This document shows, one piece after another, positions 16,894 to 26,116 of a stretch of 64,000 nt of DNA (its first letter is position 1; the number at the start of each line of letters is the position of its first letter). Both the position numbers and the translations under genes were made by a program. The notes below the pieces were generated by a model. It searched no databases. It was not told where the DNA came from and was given only the letters and a program-made list of their open reading frames with translations. The stretch is from Pseudomonas sp. MYb118 (GTDB lineage: Bacteria; Pseudomonadota; Gammaproteobacteria; Pseudomonadales; Pseudomonadaceae): the NCBI RefSeq assembly GCF_040947875.1, contig NZ_JBFRXN010000003.1, positions 124,001 through 188,000 on the forward strand, given 5' to 3'.

Positions 16894-18204
16894 TTACTTG
16901 GGATAACGCGCCCGCTTCATCTCGCGTTCGGTGGTTTGCTGGGCGGCGGCCAGGGCCTGGTCGACCGTGCTCTGGCCGATCAGCGCTGCCGAGAACAGCT
17001 TGCCGACCTGGGTGCCCACCGCCTGGAATTCGGGGATGGTCACCAGCTGGATGCCGATGTACGGCACCGGGCGGGCGCCGGGTTGGGCTGGGTTGGCCGC
17101 CTTGAGCGATTCGAGCGTGACCTTGGCGAAGGGCGCTGCGTTCATGTACTCCTCGCTGTAGGTCGAGGCGCGGGTGCCTGGTGGGACGTTGGCGATGCCG
17201 TCGGTTTTCGCCACCAGCGCGCCGTACTCCTTGGAGGTGGCCCAGGCGCTGAAGGTTTTCGCTGCGTCCTTGGCCTTGGAGCTGGTGGGGATCGCCAGCG
17301 CCCAGGAGTACAACCAGGCCGAGCCTTTGTCGGTGGTTTCGTGCGGTGCGTAGGTGAAGCCGACGTGGTCGCTGACCTTGCTCTGGGTCTTGTCGGTGAC
17401 GAACGAGCCGGCGACGCTGGCGTCGACCCAGATCGCGCACTTGCCGCTGTTGAACAGCGCGAGGTTCTCGTTGAAACCGTTGCTGGACGCGCCCGGCGGG
17501 CCGGATTTTTTCATGGTGTCGACGTAGAAGTTCAGCGCGTTCTTCCACTCGGGGCCGTTGAATTCCGGCTGCCATTTTTCATCGAACCAGCGCGCGCCGT
17601 AGGCATTGGCCACGGTAGTGATCAGCGCCATGTTCTCGCCCCAGCCGGCCTTGCCGCGCAGGCAGATACCGTATTGCTCCTTGTCCTTGTTGGTGAGCTT
17701 TTCGGCGAATTCGGCGATCTGGGTCCAGGTGGGGCGCTCGGGCATGGTCAGGCCGGCGTCCTTGAACAGGTCGGTGCGGTAGTAGGTGATCGAGCTTTCG
17801 GCGTAGAACGGCAGGGCGTACAGCGAGCCCTTGACCGACAGGCCTTCGCGCACCGAAGGGAACACGTCGTCGAGTGCGTAACTGGCCGGCAGGTCCTTCA
17901 TCGGCTCCAGCCAACCCTTGGCTCCCCACAGTGCGGCTTCGTACATGCCGATGGTCAACACGTCGAACTGTCCGCCCTGGGTGGCGATGTCGGTAGTCAG
18001 GCGCTGGCGCAGGACGTTCTCTTCGAGCACCACCCAGTTGAGCTTGATGTCCGGGTGCTCGGCCTCGAAAGTCTTCGAGAGCTTTTGCATGCGGATCATG
18101 TCGCTGTTGTTGACGGTGGCGATGGTCAGGGTCTGGGCGCCAAGGCTGACGCTGCTGAGGGTCATGCAGGTGAGGGCTAGCAGAGCTTTTACCGAAGGTT
18201 GCAT
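16894..18204 (-). CDS. mtlE: Periplasmic polyol-binding protein
   Basis: 436 residues; ATG at 18204 preceded by AAAAGGAGTGCACG. A signal peptide (MQPSVKALLALTCMTLSSVSLGAQ) leads into a solute-binding protein of the family-1 carbohydrate type: TLTIATVNNSDMIRMQKLSKTFEAEHPDIKLNWV, GQFDVLTIGMYEAALWG, and YALPFYAESSITYYRTDLF. It binds mannitol, sorbitol or arabitol and delivers it to MtlFGK. First gene of the operon; promoter region lies upstream of 18205. Confidence 0.94.
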   Translation of the reverse strand: MQPSVKALLALTCMTLSSVSLGAQTLTIATVNNSDMIRMQKLSKTFEAEHPDIKLNWVVLEENVLRQRLTTDIATQGGQFDVLTIGMYEAALWGAKGWLEPMKDLPASYALDDVFPSVREGLSVKGSLYALPFYAESSITYYRTDLFKDAGLTMPERPTWTQIAEFAEKLTNKDKEQYGICLRGKAGWGENMALITTVANAYGARWFDEKWQPEFNGPEWKNALNFYVDTMKKSGPPGASSNGFNENLALFNSGKCAIWVDASVAGSFVTDKTQSKVSDHVGFTYAPHETTDKGSAWLYSWALAIPTSSKAKDAAKTFSAWATSKEYGALVAKTDGIANVPPGTRASTYSEEYMNAAPFAKVTLESLKAANPAQPGARPVPYIGIQLVTIPEFQAVGTQVGKLFSAALIGQSTVDQALAAAQQTTEREMKRARYPK

Positions 18205-18443
18205 CGTGCACTCCTTTTCTGCGCCCGGCGGGCAGCAGAAGGACAGTTATTGTTTTTGTGTCTTCCATCGGTGGAAGAGGTGGGCTGATTACAGCCTTCA
18301 ATTGATGATGAGACAAATCATTCATCGCACTTGGACTGATACTTTTTTGCACTGGGGTTTTGTCGGGGAGGTGCGGGGGAGAGGGGTGTGGGCTTGCAGG
18401 GGTATTGAATCTGTACAGGTTTCAACCCTGTAGAAACCTTCCA
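18205..18443. promoter_or_regulatory. mtlE promoter/MtlR target region
   Basis: The 240 bp between mtlE and the REPIN behind mtlR contain the operon promoter. On the minus strand an A/T-rich stretch with TGCAAAAAAGTATCAG (about 18333-18348) resembles an AraC-type half-site region; no strong sigma-70 boxes are seen, as expected for an activator-dependent promoter. Exact sites cannot be fixed from sequence. Confidence 0.45.
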
Positions 18444-18532
18444 TTGTGGGAGCGAGCCTGCTCGCGATGCGGTGGATCAGCCAGCATGTAAGTGTCTGAC
18501 ACATCGCATCGCGAGCAGGCTCGCTCCCACAG
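18444..18532. repeat. REPIN downstream of mtlR
   Basis: Inverted REP pair (TTGTGGGAGCGAGCCTGCTC left, GAGCAGGCTCGCTCCCACAG right) between mtlR and the mtlE promoter region. Confidence 0.92.
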
Positions 18533-18560
18533 GGGGAGGGGGCACATTCACAGGGAGAGA

Positions 18561-19424
18561 TCAGCCCAGATTCTGCTCAGTCAACCGCTGCACCACCAGC
18601 CGCCGGTAGTGCGAAGGGGTCATGCCCTTGAGTTGCTGAAAGCGCCGGTTGAAGTTGGAAATGTTGTTGAAGCCCGACTCGAAACACACATCCGTCACCG
18701 GCTTGTCACCGTCGGCCAGCAGTTCGCAGGACTTGCTGATGCGCAGCCGGTTGACGAACTCGATGAAGCAGCGCCCGGTGGCCTGCTTGAATACGCGGCT
18801 GAAGTAGGTCGGCTTCATGCCCAGGTGCTCGGCCACTTCTTCCAGCGGCAGTTCGCGGGCGTAGTGGGCGAAGATGTAGTCCACGGCGCGGTTGGTGCGG
18901 TCGACGTTGTGCTCGTCGGCCAGTTGCGGACTGGTCGCGCCGGACAGCAACTGGTAGTCGTCGGAGCTGGCGAGCAGCTCCAGCAGAATGAAAAAGTGCC
19001 CCAGGCGCGTCACGCCCTGGGTGTCGGCGATGCGCTGCATCAGGGTCATGGCCTGGCGGATCGTGCGTTTGCAGCGGAATTCGATACCGTACTGGGCGCG
19101 CTCCAGCAGGGGCGCCAGGGTCTTGAGTTCGGCGAACACCTGGTGGCCGCTCTCGAACAGCTCGTCGGTGAAGTTGACCAGCATGTCGCGCTTGGGCACC
19201 ACTTCGTCCTCACCGACCTGGCTGATCCAGTTGTGGGGCAGGTTGGGGCCGGTGAGGAACAGGGTTTCCGGGTAGAAGTTGCCGATGTAGTCGCCGATGA
19301 ACACCTTGCCGGAGCTGGCGACGATCAGGTGCAGCTCGTACTCCTTGTGGAAGTGCCAGCGCACCAGCGGACAGGGGAAACCGTGCTGGCGATAGATGAT
19401 GGACAGGCCGTTATGGTCGTCCAT
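18561..19424 (-). CDS. mtlR: AraC-family activator of the polyol operon; 5' end probably frameshifted
   Basis: 287 residues from the ATG at 19424 (MDDHNGLSIIYRQHG). N-terminal cupin sugar-sensing domain (WHFHKEYELHLIVASSGKVFIGD) and C-terminal double HTH: PLEEVAEHLGMKPTYFSRVFKQ and VTDVCFESGFNNISNFNRRFQ, closing with GMTPSHYRRL. It activates mtlE transcription when polyol is present. In the P. fluorescens regulator I recall (about 301 residues), 14 residues precede MDDHNG. Here an ATG at 19467 would give MTRTARVTDPSYEL in frame only if one base (the T at 19434) is removed, so the normal start is out of frame. The gene may start at 19424, or there is a sequencing error or mutation. Confidence 0.9.
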   Translation of the reverse strand: MDDHNGLSIIYRQHGFPCPLVRWHFHKEYELHLIVASSGKVFIGDYIGNFYPETLFLTGPNLPHNWISQVGEDEVVPKRDMLVNFTDELFESGHQVFAELKTLAPLLERAQYGIEFRCKRTIRQAMTLMQRIADTQGVTRLGHFFILLELLASSDDYQLLSGATSPQLADEHNVDRTNRAVDYIFAHYARELPLEEVAEHLGMKPTYFSRVFKQATGRCFIEFVNRLRISKSCELLADGDKPVTDVCFESGFNNISNFNRRFQQLKGMTPSHYRRLVVQRLTEQNLG

Positions 19425-19556
19425 CAGCTCGTATGGAAGGGTCGGTCACGCGGGCTGTTCGGGTCATGTCGGGACGCTTTTTTTGTTATCGCGCCTCGAT
19501 CATGCCTCGTTCCCGCCGTTGAATGCCAGCGCGATGTGTGGGGTGCGTTGCGCCTG

Positions 19557-20399
19557 TTATTTATCAATCAGTCGGCGCGCATTGCGAAAGTTGGCCTCAC
19601 TGCAATACTTGACCAGATTGGACTCTTCAATAAAGTCGACATTGATGATGTTGCAGTTGTACACCCAGTCTTTTTTTGCTGGGTCGAACCAGCGGTTCAA
19701 GTATTCCTTGATGTCCACGGGCCCGCCGATATTGCTGTAACTTGTCGCGGACAGCGACCAGGGTGAATAAGAGGAGGGCGGAGAGTTCATGACTTGGGTG
19801 ATATGAGCTTGCACTTCTTCGGCGCTGGCATCGGTAATGCCACTCCACTCATGTTTGATTCGCACCATGAACCGGTTCTGGTCCAGTTGCGGGTGCTGGA
19901 AGGCGGCCACCCAGACCCGTTGAACCCGGCTCTGTTGTTTCAGTTCGCCCAGACTCAAGTATTGGTTGCGCACCGGAATCATCTGGTCGCCCAGGTGCGT
20001 GAGCATGAAACGGTTGAACTCCTTGTAGTCGAAGGGCTGCTTCAAATCGTGGAAATCCAGGACGATGAACTCGTCGGGGTTCTCCTGGAGAAAGCGCCGC
20101 ACCTGCATGACCAGGTTTTCCAGCGAGCGGGAAGAGCGGTAGCCGTTGTGCTGGAACCAGAAGGTGCCGACGCCGCGGGAGTCGCGTTCGTATTCGATCC
20201 GCGCATCCAGCACGCGTGCGCCGTTTTGCAGTTGCTCGTAAAAGGAGTTGTTCTGGCAGGCGACCCAATGTGCAATGCCCGGAGCGCTGTAAGTGGCTTT
20301 TTTATCGACGCCCGAATTATGCGCGCCCGGTAGAACCAATTGACTCAGGGTCAATAAGTCGATGCCCGCGGTGGTGGACATCCAGCGGTTGTTATTCAT
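19557..20399 (-). CDS. Phosphatidylinositol-specific phospholipase C-like protein (X domain)
   Basis: 280 residues. The PI-PLC X-domain pattern is evident: LVLPGAHNSGVD near residue 25 (first active-site His), ARVLDARIEYE near residue 65, FWFQHNGY near residue 80 (second His), and FLQENPDEFIVLDFHDL near residue 105. Bacterial enzymes of this class cleave phosphatidylinositol or GPI-type headgroups without calcium. There is no signal peptide, so secretion would need another route or the protein is cytoplasmic. It is flanked by mtlR and a glycosyltransferase, with REPINs nearby, and appears to be a single-gene unit. Similar proteins exist in other pseudomonads, generally uncharacterised. Confidence 0.8.
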   Translation of the reverse strand: MNNNRWMSTTAGIDLLTLSQLVLPGAHNSGVDKKATYSAPGIAHWVACQNNSFYEQLQNGARVLDARIEYERDSRGVGTFWFQHNGYRSSRSLENLVMQVRRFLQENPDEFIVLDFHDLKQPFDYKEFNRFMLTHLGDQMIPVRNQYLSLGELKQQSRVQRVWVAAFQHPQLDQNRFMVRIKHEWSGITDASAEEVQAHITQVMNSPPSSYSPWSLSATSYSNIGGPVDIKEYLNRWFDPAKKDWVYNCNIINVDFIEESNLVKYCSEANFRNARRLIDK

Positions 20400-20431
20400 T
20401 TGAATTTCCCTATTAACTTAAGACACACTTC

Positions 20432-20522
20432 CTGTAGGAGCGAGCTTGCTCGCGATAGCGGTATGTCATCCAACATTGATGTTGACTGATACGCCGCTAT
20501 CGCGAGCAAGCTCGCTCCTACA
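20432..20522. repeat. REPIN
   Basis: Inverted REP pair (CTGTAGGAGCGAGCTTGCTC left, GAGCAAGCTCGCTCCTACA right) between the PI-PLC-like gene and the glycosyltransferase gene. Confidence 0.92.
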
Positions 20523-20598
20523 AGGGTGGGTGTAAGTTATAGGTGGGCAAGTTGCAAGCCAAGTTCAGGCTTGCTACAGGAAGTATCTCGCCAGCAAC

Positions 20599-21891
20599 TT
20601 ACAAGTTGCGATTCTTCGCTTCGATCCACTGCGCCATGTATTGAGTACTTTTATGTTGGTGATGACGCAACATGCTGCCGGTAAAGTTGTCCCGGCGAAG
20701 TTGTGCCAGGTTGCGCCGGCAGTCCAGCAGTCTTTCGATCAGGGCCGGGCCGTGGACGGCCTGTCGATACCGCTCGCTCAACAGCGCCTGCCCTTGCGCC
20801 TGGGCGTCCAGCCATCGGGCTTCATCGTTGTACAGGCGCACGGCCTGGTCGGCGAACGCCTGCGCCGTGCAGGTCACCGCACCGGGCCAGCCGCTTGCGC
20901 CTTGCATGCCTTCGGCGCCGATGGGCGTGGTGACGTTGGGCGTGCCGCAGAGCATGGCGTCGATGATCTTGCCCTTGATGCCCGCACCGAACCGTAGCGG
21001 CGCCAGCAGCACTCGCGCCGCCGTCATCACTTGCAAGGCATCTTCTGCCCAGTTCATGACGTGGAAGCCCTGGGCCGCATTGTGCAGCGCCGTCGCCTTG
21101 GGCGGCGTGTAGGCCCCGTAAATGTGCAGTTGCGCGCCCGGCAGTTGCTGACGAATCAACGGCCAGACGGTGGACTTGAGCCAGAGCACCGCGTCCCAGT
21201 TGGGCGCGTGGCGGAAGTTGCCGATGCTGAGAAAGTGCGCACGTGAGGCGAAGGGCGCGGCTGGCACGCTGGGCGGTTCGACCATCAACGGGCACTCGTG
21301 CAGCAGGCTGCGCGGCACCTTGAACTGTTCGACCAGCAACTCGATTTCCACGTCGGAAATCATCAGGTTCAAGTCGCAGCGGTACAGCGCCGCGATCTCG
21401 CGCTTGGCCAGGTCGGTTTCGGCCATCAGCTCGAACTCTTCGCGCAGGGCAGGCGCAAACAGTTCGCTGAAGTCGTTGTCGTCGTCACTGGCGTTCAGGC
21501 GATCCTTGAGCCGTTGATGCCGGGCATGGCGCAGGCTTTGCAAATCCTGGGTGGCCAGCACGCGCAGGGCGTCGGGGCAGTGTTTCTCGACGCGCCAGCC
21601 GAACTGCTCTTCCATCATGAATTGCTCGAACAGCACGATGTCCGGGGCCAGTTCGCGCACGAACACGTCGAAGCTTTCGTTGTTCAGCTCGATCGGCACT
21701 TCGCGGATGCCCAGCGCCGTCAGGTCTTCCTGGTGTTCGCCGGCGCCGGCCGGGCTGCTGAACGTCACCTCCCAGCCCTGTTGCAGGAAGGTGTTCAGCA
21801 GTTGCATCACGTAGCCACCGGCCGCCGAAGACTTGGGTTCCGGCCAGACGTAACCGATGACCAGGATTCTGCTGGCGGGGGGCTGATTCAT
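20599..21891 (-). CDS. GT4-type glycosyltransferase
   Basis: 430 residues, GT-B fold. N-terminal Rossmann part: ILVIGYVWPEPKSSAAGGYVMQLLN (acceptor-side glycine loop). C-terminal nucleotide-sugar part: HFLSIGNFRHAPNWDAV, AQLHIYGAY, and APLRFGAGIKGKIIDAMLCGTPNVTT, which is the family's E/D-x7-E-like donor-binding region with the Gly-rich AGIKGK loop. It would transfer a sugar from a nucleotide donor to an unknown acceptor in the cytoplasm. No cluster of other polysaccharide genes is present, so the product cannot be guessed. The C-terminal ~60 residues are basic and helical. It is transcribed away from the signalling genes. Confidence 0.85.
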   Translation of the reverse strand: MNQPPASRILVIGYVWPEPKSSAAGGYVMQLLNTFLQQGWEVTFSSPAGAGEHQEDLTALGIREVPIELNNESFDVFVRELAPDIVLFEQFMMEEQFGWRVEKHCPDALRVLATQDLQSLRHARHQRLKDRLNASDDDNDFSELFAPALREEFELMAETDLAKREIAALYRCDLNLMISDVEIELLVEQFKVPRSLLHECPLMVEPPSVPAAPFASRAHFLSIGNFRHAPNWDAVLWLKSTVWPLIRQQLPGAQLHIYGAYTPPKATALHNAAQGFHVMNWAEDALQVMTAARVLLAPLRFGAGIKGKIIDAMLCGTPNVTTPIGAEGMQGASGWPGAVTCTAQAFADQAVRLYNDEARWLDAQAQGQALLSERYRQAVHGPALIERLLDCRRNLAQLRRDNFTGSMLRHHQHKSTQYMAQWIEAKNRNL

Positions 21892-21983
21892 GCGGGCATT
21901 CCTTGAAGCGGGGGGGCAGGGGTGAAAAACGCAGCGGTATTAAACCACGGCCGGGGCGATTCCCGGCCGTGTGCGGGCAAGGC

Positions 21984-22349
21984 TCATGCCTGGTTGAGGA
22001 TGCCCTTGACCTTGTCGCGCAGCTGGTCGATGGAGAACGGCTTGCCGATCACGTACATGTCGGCGGGCACCTCGATGCTCTCGGCATAGCCGCTGGCAAA
22101 CAGCACCGGCAGCGTCGGCCGCGCCTGGCGTGCCCGGCTGGCCAGTTCACGGCCGTCCATCACCGGCAGCCCGAAGTCGGTCATCATCAGGTGAATGACC
22201 TGGTTGCTGTCGTTGAGGTGCGCCAGGGCCTGTTCGCCGCCGTCGGCCTCCAATACCTTGAACTCCAGCTCTTCCAGGACATCTACGATCAGCATGCGCA
22301 CGATGTCGTCGTCTTCTACGACCAGGATGGTGGATTGTTCGGCAGACAT
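21984..22349 (-). CDS. Single-domain response regulator (receiver only)
   Basis: 121 residues from the ATG at 22349 (MSAEQSTILVVEDDDIVRML). Receiver domain: acidic pair EDD near residue 12, phospho-acceptor in MMTDFGLPVMDGREL near residue 58, Ser of LFASGY and Lys of IGKPFS. No output domain. It is divergent from the large hybrid kinase at 22625 and is likely a phosphoryl-group partner of it or of the nearby kinases. Similar stand-alone receivers with the same FGLP motif occur next to hybrid kinases in many pseudomonads. Confidence 0.9.
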   Translation of the reverse strand: MSAEQSTILVVEDDDIVRMLIVDVLEELEFKVLEADGGEQALAHLNDSNQVIHLMMTDFGLPVMDGRELASRARQARPTLPVLFASGYAESIEVPADMYVIGKPFSIDQLRDKVKGILNQA

Positions 22350-22624
22350 AATGGGGCTCTCAGAAGTGGGTTTTGCAGGTGCCGGTCGATCAAAAACGCC
22401 GGTCTCTTGCATGAGTAAGTGACGAAGCCCGACAAGTTCCCAGTTGCACTGGAAAAAGAATAGCTGCACACAGGAAGGCAAGGATAACGCGCTGCGCCTC
22501 GCGGGAGCAGTGGAATGTAGGATTTTGCACACATTGACGTCAGAAAAATGGATCCATGTGGCGAATTTCGGGCAAACTCCCTGCCATCCCTTACTTTATT
22601 CCCAATAGACGACAAGGCCCGCCC

Positions 22625-25600
22625 ATGACCACAGCGTCTTCGGTTGATGAACAACGCTTTCGTAAACTGCTGAGCCGCAACATCAGCCTGCCCCTGGGCG
22701 TCGGCGCACTCAGCGCGGTGTTCTTCGTCGCGCTGATCTCCTATCTGCTGTCGGTGATCCAGTGGGTCGAGCACACCGACCGGGTGATCAATAACGCCAA
22801 TGAAGCGGTGAAACTCACCGTTGACCAGGAAACCGGCATGCGCGGTTTCCTGCTCGGGGGCGACGAGAAGTTTCTCGAACCTTACGAAATGGCCAAGCCG
22901 AAGCTGGCGGTGACCATCAACACCCTGCTGGAATTGACTGCAGACAACCCGGTGCAAACCGACCGTTTGCACCAGATCCAGGCGTTGCAGAATGAATGGG
23001 GGGCGTATGCCCAGACCATGATCGACCTGCAGCGCTCCTCGGGCGATTATCGCGGTGCGGTGAAGGCCGGTCGTGGCAAGCGCTTGACCGACGAGGTGCG
23101 CAAACAGTTCGACGATGTCGTGGCCACCGAACAGCAATTGCGCGCCTCGCGCAATGCCGATGTACGCAGCACGACGATCTGGAGCATCACCCTTTACCTG
23201 CTGTTCATCGGTGCGATCAGCGCCTTGCTGGCCTACATCGGTCGCCGGGACCTGGTCGGCCTGTCGCAGAACTACGCCGCCAACCTTGCTGCCCAGGAAG
23301 CCAGCGCTCAACGCCTGGCGAAGCAGGCCTGGTTGCGCACCGGGCAGACTGAATTGGCCGGGCAAGTATTGGGGCAACTGTCGCTCAACCTGCTGGGCCG
23401 CAACATCCTGCAATTCTGCGCGCAGTACCTGGGCAGTGCGGTGGCCGCCATTTATGTACGCGAAGAGCACGGCGGCCTCAAGCGTGTCGCCACCTACGGC
23501 TTTTCCCGCGAGCAGGAAGCCCTGGACCAACACATCTACAGCGACGAAGGCATTGTCGGCCAGGTGGCACAGCAAGCGCGCCTGATTCGCCTGGACGCGG
23601 TGCCCGCCGATTATTTCAAAGTCAGCTCGGGTCTCGGCGAAGGCTTGCCGCAGAGCGTGCTGGTAGTGCCGACCAGCGACGACGAGCGGGTCAACGGCGT
23701 GATCGAACTGGGCTTTTTGCGCCCGTTGGATGACCGCGACGTCGAGTTGCTGGAGCTGATTGCCGGCAACATCGGCACCTCCATCGAGGCCGCCCGGTAT
23801 CGCCAGCGCTTGCAGGAAGTGCTCGCCGAAACCCAGCAGCTCAACGAAGAGTTGCAGGTGCAGCAGGAAGAGCTCAAGACCGCCAACGAGGAGCTGGAAG
23901 AGCAGTCGCGGATTCTCAAGGAGTCCCAGGCGCACCTGGAAACCCAGCAGGTGGAGCTGGAGCAGACCAACGAACAGCTGGCCGAGCAGGCGCAGACCCT
24001 GGCCGACCAGCGCGACGCCATGGACCTGAAGAACACCGAGCTCAACCAGGCGCAGGCGCAGCTGGAAGAGCGCGCCGAGGAGTTGCAGCGTTCGAGCAAG
24101 TACAAGTCGGAATTCCTCGCCAACATGTCCCACGAGCTGCGCACGCCGCTCAACAGTTCGTTGATCCTGGCCAAGCTGCTGGCGGAAAACCCCCAGGAAA
24201 ACCTCAGTGAGGAACAGGTCAAGTTCGCCGAGTCGATCTACTCGGCCGGTAATGACTTGCTCAACCTGATCAACGACATTCTCGACATTTCCAAGGTGGA
24301 AGCCGGCAAGTTGGAAATGCGCCCGGAGAACACCAGCGTGGCGCGCCTGCTGGATGGCCTGCGCGGGATGTTCCTGCCGCTGGCGGCGGACAAACAACTG
24401 GAGTTCGCCATCGACGTACAACCGGGTTCGCCGACGATGATCTTCACCGACCGTCAGCGCCTGGAGCAGGTGATCAAGAACCTGCTGTCCAACGCCGTGA
24501 AGTTCACCGAGCGCGGTGCGGTCAGCCTGACCGTGGCCAGCCAGCCCAACGACGGCATTGCCTTCATCGTTCGCGACTCCGGTATCGGCATTGCCGCCGA
24601 TCAGCAGGAGAGCATTTTCGAGGCGTTCCGCCAGGCGGACGGCACCACCAACCGGCGTTACGGCGGCACAGGCCTGGGCCTGTCGATTTCCCGAGACCTG
24701 GCGGCGTTGCTCGGCGGCACCATCAGTGTCACCAGCGAGCCGGGGCAGGGCAGCGTGTTCACCCTGGTGCTGCCGCAGCAGTACGTTGAATCGGCACCGG
24801 TGCGGGTTGCACCGGTGCCGGTTGCGCCGGCCGCCAGCCTGGCCATCGCCCCGGCTGCCGCGCTGGAGCCGTTGATTGCCCCGGTCGACATTCCTCGGTT
24901 CGAAGACGACCGTGGCAGGGCGCCGTTCAAGACCCGCAGCATTCTGGTGGTGGAAGACGAGCCGAACTTCGCGCACATCCTCTACGACCTGGCCCACGAA
25001 CTGGATTATCAGTGCCTGGTGGCCCATGGCGCCGATGAGGGTTACGAGCTGGCCAAGGACTACGTGCCCGACGCGATCCTGCTCGACATGCGCCTGCCGG
25101 ACCATTCCGGCCTGACGGTGTTGCAACGCCTGAAGGAAAACGCCGAGACCCGGCACATTCCGGTGCACGTGATTTCGGTCGAAGACCGGGTCGAAGCCGC
25201 CATGCACATGGGCGCCATTGGCTACGCGGTCAAGCCGACCACCCGCGAAGAGCTCAAGGACGTGTTCGGCCGCCTCGAAGCCAAGCTGACGCAGAAGGTC
25301 AAGCGCGTGCTGCTGGTGGAAGACGACGACTTGCAGCGCGACAGCATTGCCCGGCTGATCGGCGACGACGACATCGAGATCACCGCCGTGGGCCTGGCCC
25401 AGGACGCGCTGGAGCTGCTGCGCACGACGATCTACGACTGCATGGTCATCGACCTGAAGCTGCCGGACATGCTCGGCAACGACCTGCTCAAGCGCATGTC
25501 CACCGAGGAAATCTGCTCGTTCCCGCCGGTCATCGTCTACACCGGGCGCAACCTGACCCGTGACGAAGAGGCCGAGCTGCGCAAGTATTCGCGCTCGATC

Positions 25601-26116
25601 ATCATCAAGGGCGCGCGCTCCCCGGAACGCCTGCTCGATGAGGTCACACTCTTTCTGCACAAAGTCGAATCCAAGTTGTCCCATGAACGGCAGACGATGC
25701 TCAAGACCGCGCGCAGTCGCGACAAGGTCTTCGAGGGCCGCAAGGTGCTGCTGGTGGACGACGATGTGCGCAACATCTTCGCCCTCACCAGCGCGCTGGA
25801 GCAGAAGGGTGCCGTGGTGGTCATTGGCCGCAACGGTCGTGAAGCAATCGAGAAACTCGACGAAGTCGAGGACATCGACCTGGTGTTGATGGACGTGATG
25901 ATGCCGGAGATGGACGGGTACGAGGCCACCAGCCTGATCCGCCAGGACCCGCGCTGGCGCAAGCTGCCGATCATCGCCGTGACGGCCAAGGCCATGAAGG
26001 ACGATCAGGAGCGCTGCCTGCAGGCCGGCGCCAACGATTACCTGGCCAAGCCCATTGACCTGGATCGCCTGTTCTCGTTGATTCGTGTGTGGTTACCGAA
26101 GATGGAAAGGATTTAG
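22625..26116 (+). CDS. Hybrid histidine kinase: CHASE3-GAF-HisKA-HATPase-three receivers
   Basis: 1163 residues from the ATG at 22625. Membrane helices near residues 24-48 and 184-205 enclose a periplasmic CHASE3 domain (NANEAVKLTVDQETGMRGFLLGG). Then come a GAF domain (~240-395), a long coiled coil of Glu/Gln heptads (~400-495), HisKA with the phospho-acceptor in FLANMSHELRTPLNS (~500), HATPase_c with N box NLLSNAVKF and G boxes RDSGIGIA and GTGLGLSIS, and three receivers with acceptor Asp in AILLDMRLPDHSG, CMVIDLKLPDMLG and LVLMDVMMPEMDGYE. Three receivers suggest several output branches. It overlaps the CheR gene by one base and heads an operon with CheR, CheB, another kinase and a receiver. 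Confidence 0.93.
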   Translation: MTTASSVDEQRFRKLLSRNISLPLGVGALSAVFFVALISYLLSVIQWVEHTDRVINNANEAVKLTVDQETGMRGFLLGGDEKFLEPYEMAKPKLAVTINTLLELTADNPVQTDRLHQIQALQNEWGAYAQTMIDLQRSSGDYRGAVKAGRGKRLTDEVRKQFDDVVATEQQLRASRNADVRSTTIWSITLYLLFIGAISALLAYIGRRDLVGLSQNYAANLAAQEASAQRLAKQAWLRTGQTELAGQVLGQLSLNLLGRNILQFCAQYLGSAVAAIYVREEHGGLKRVATYGFSREQEALDQHIYSDEGIVGQVAQQARLIRLDAVPADYFKVSSGLGEGLPQSVLVVPTSDDERVNGVIELGFLRPLDDRDVELLELIAGNIGTSIEAARYRQRLQEVLAETQQLNEELQVQQEELKTANEELEEQSRILKESQAHLETQQVELEQTNEQLAEQAQTLADQRDAMDLKNTELNQAQAQLEERAEELQRSSKYKSEFLANMSHELRTPLNSSLILAKLLAENPQENLSEEQVKFAESIYSAGNDLLNLINDILDISKVEAGKLEMRPENTSVARLLDGLRGMFLPLAADKQLEFAIDVQPGSPTMIFTDRQRLEQVIKNLLSNAVKFTERGAVSLTVASQPNDGIAFIVRDSGIGIAADQQESIFEAFRQADGTTNRRYGGTGLGLSISRDLAALLGGTISVTSEPGQGSVFTLVLPQQYVESAPVRVAPVPVAPAASLAIAPAAALEPLIAPVDIPRFEDDRGRAPFKTRSILVVEDEPNFAHILYDLAHELDYQCLVAHGADEGYELAKDYVPDAILLDMRLPDHSGLTVLQRLKENAETRHIPVHVISVEDRVEAAMHMGAIGYAVKPTTREELKDVFGRLEAKLTQKVKRVLLVEDDDLQRDSIARLIGDDDIEITAVGLAQDALELLRTTIYDCMVIDLKLPDMLGNDLLKRMSTEEICSFPPVIVYTGRNLTRDEEAELRKYSRSIIIKGARSPERLLDEVTLFLHKVESKLSHERQTMLKTARSRDKVFEGRKVLLVDDDVRNIFALTSALEQKGAVVVIGRNGREAIEKLDEVEDIDLVLMDVMMPEMDGYEATSLIRQDPRWRKLPIIAVTAKAMKDDQERCLQAGANDYLAKPIDLDRLFSLIRVWLPKMERI

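Noticed and set aside
22316..25684. A very long open frame on the minus strand opposite the hybrid kinase
   Set aside because: A GC-rich antisense shadow: composition is unlike a real protein (Gln/His/Arg/Val rich) and the sense gene has full domain support.
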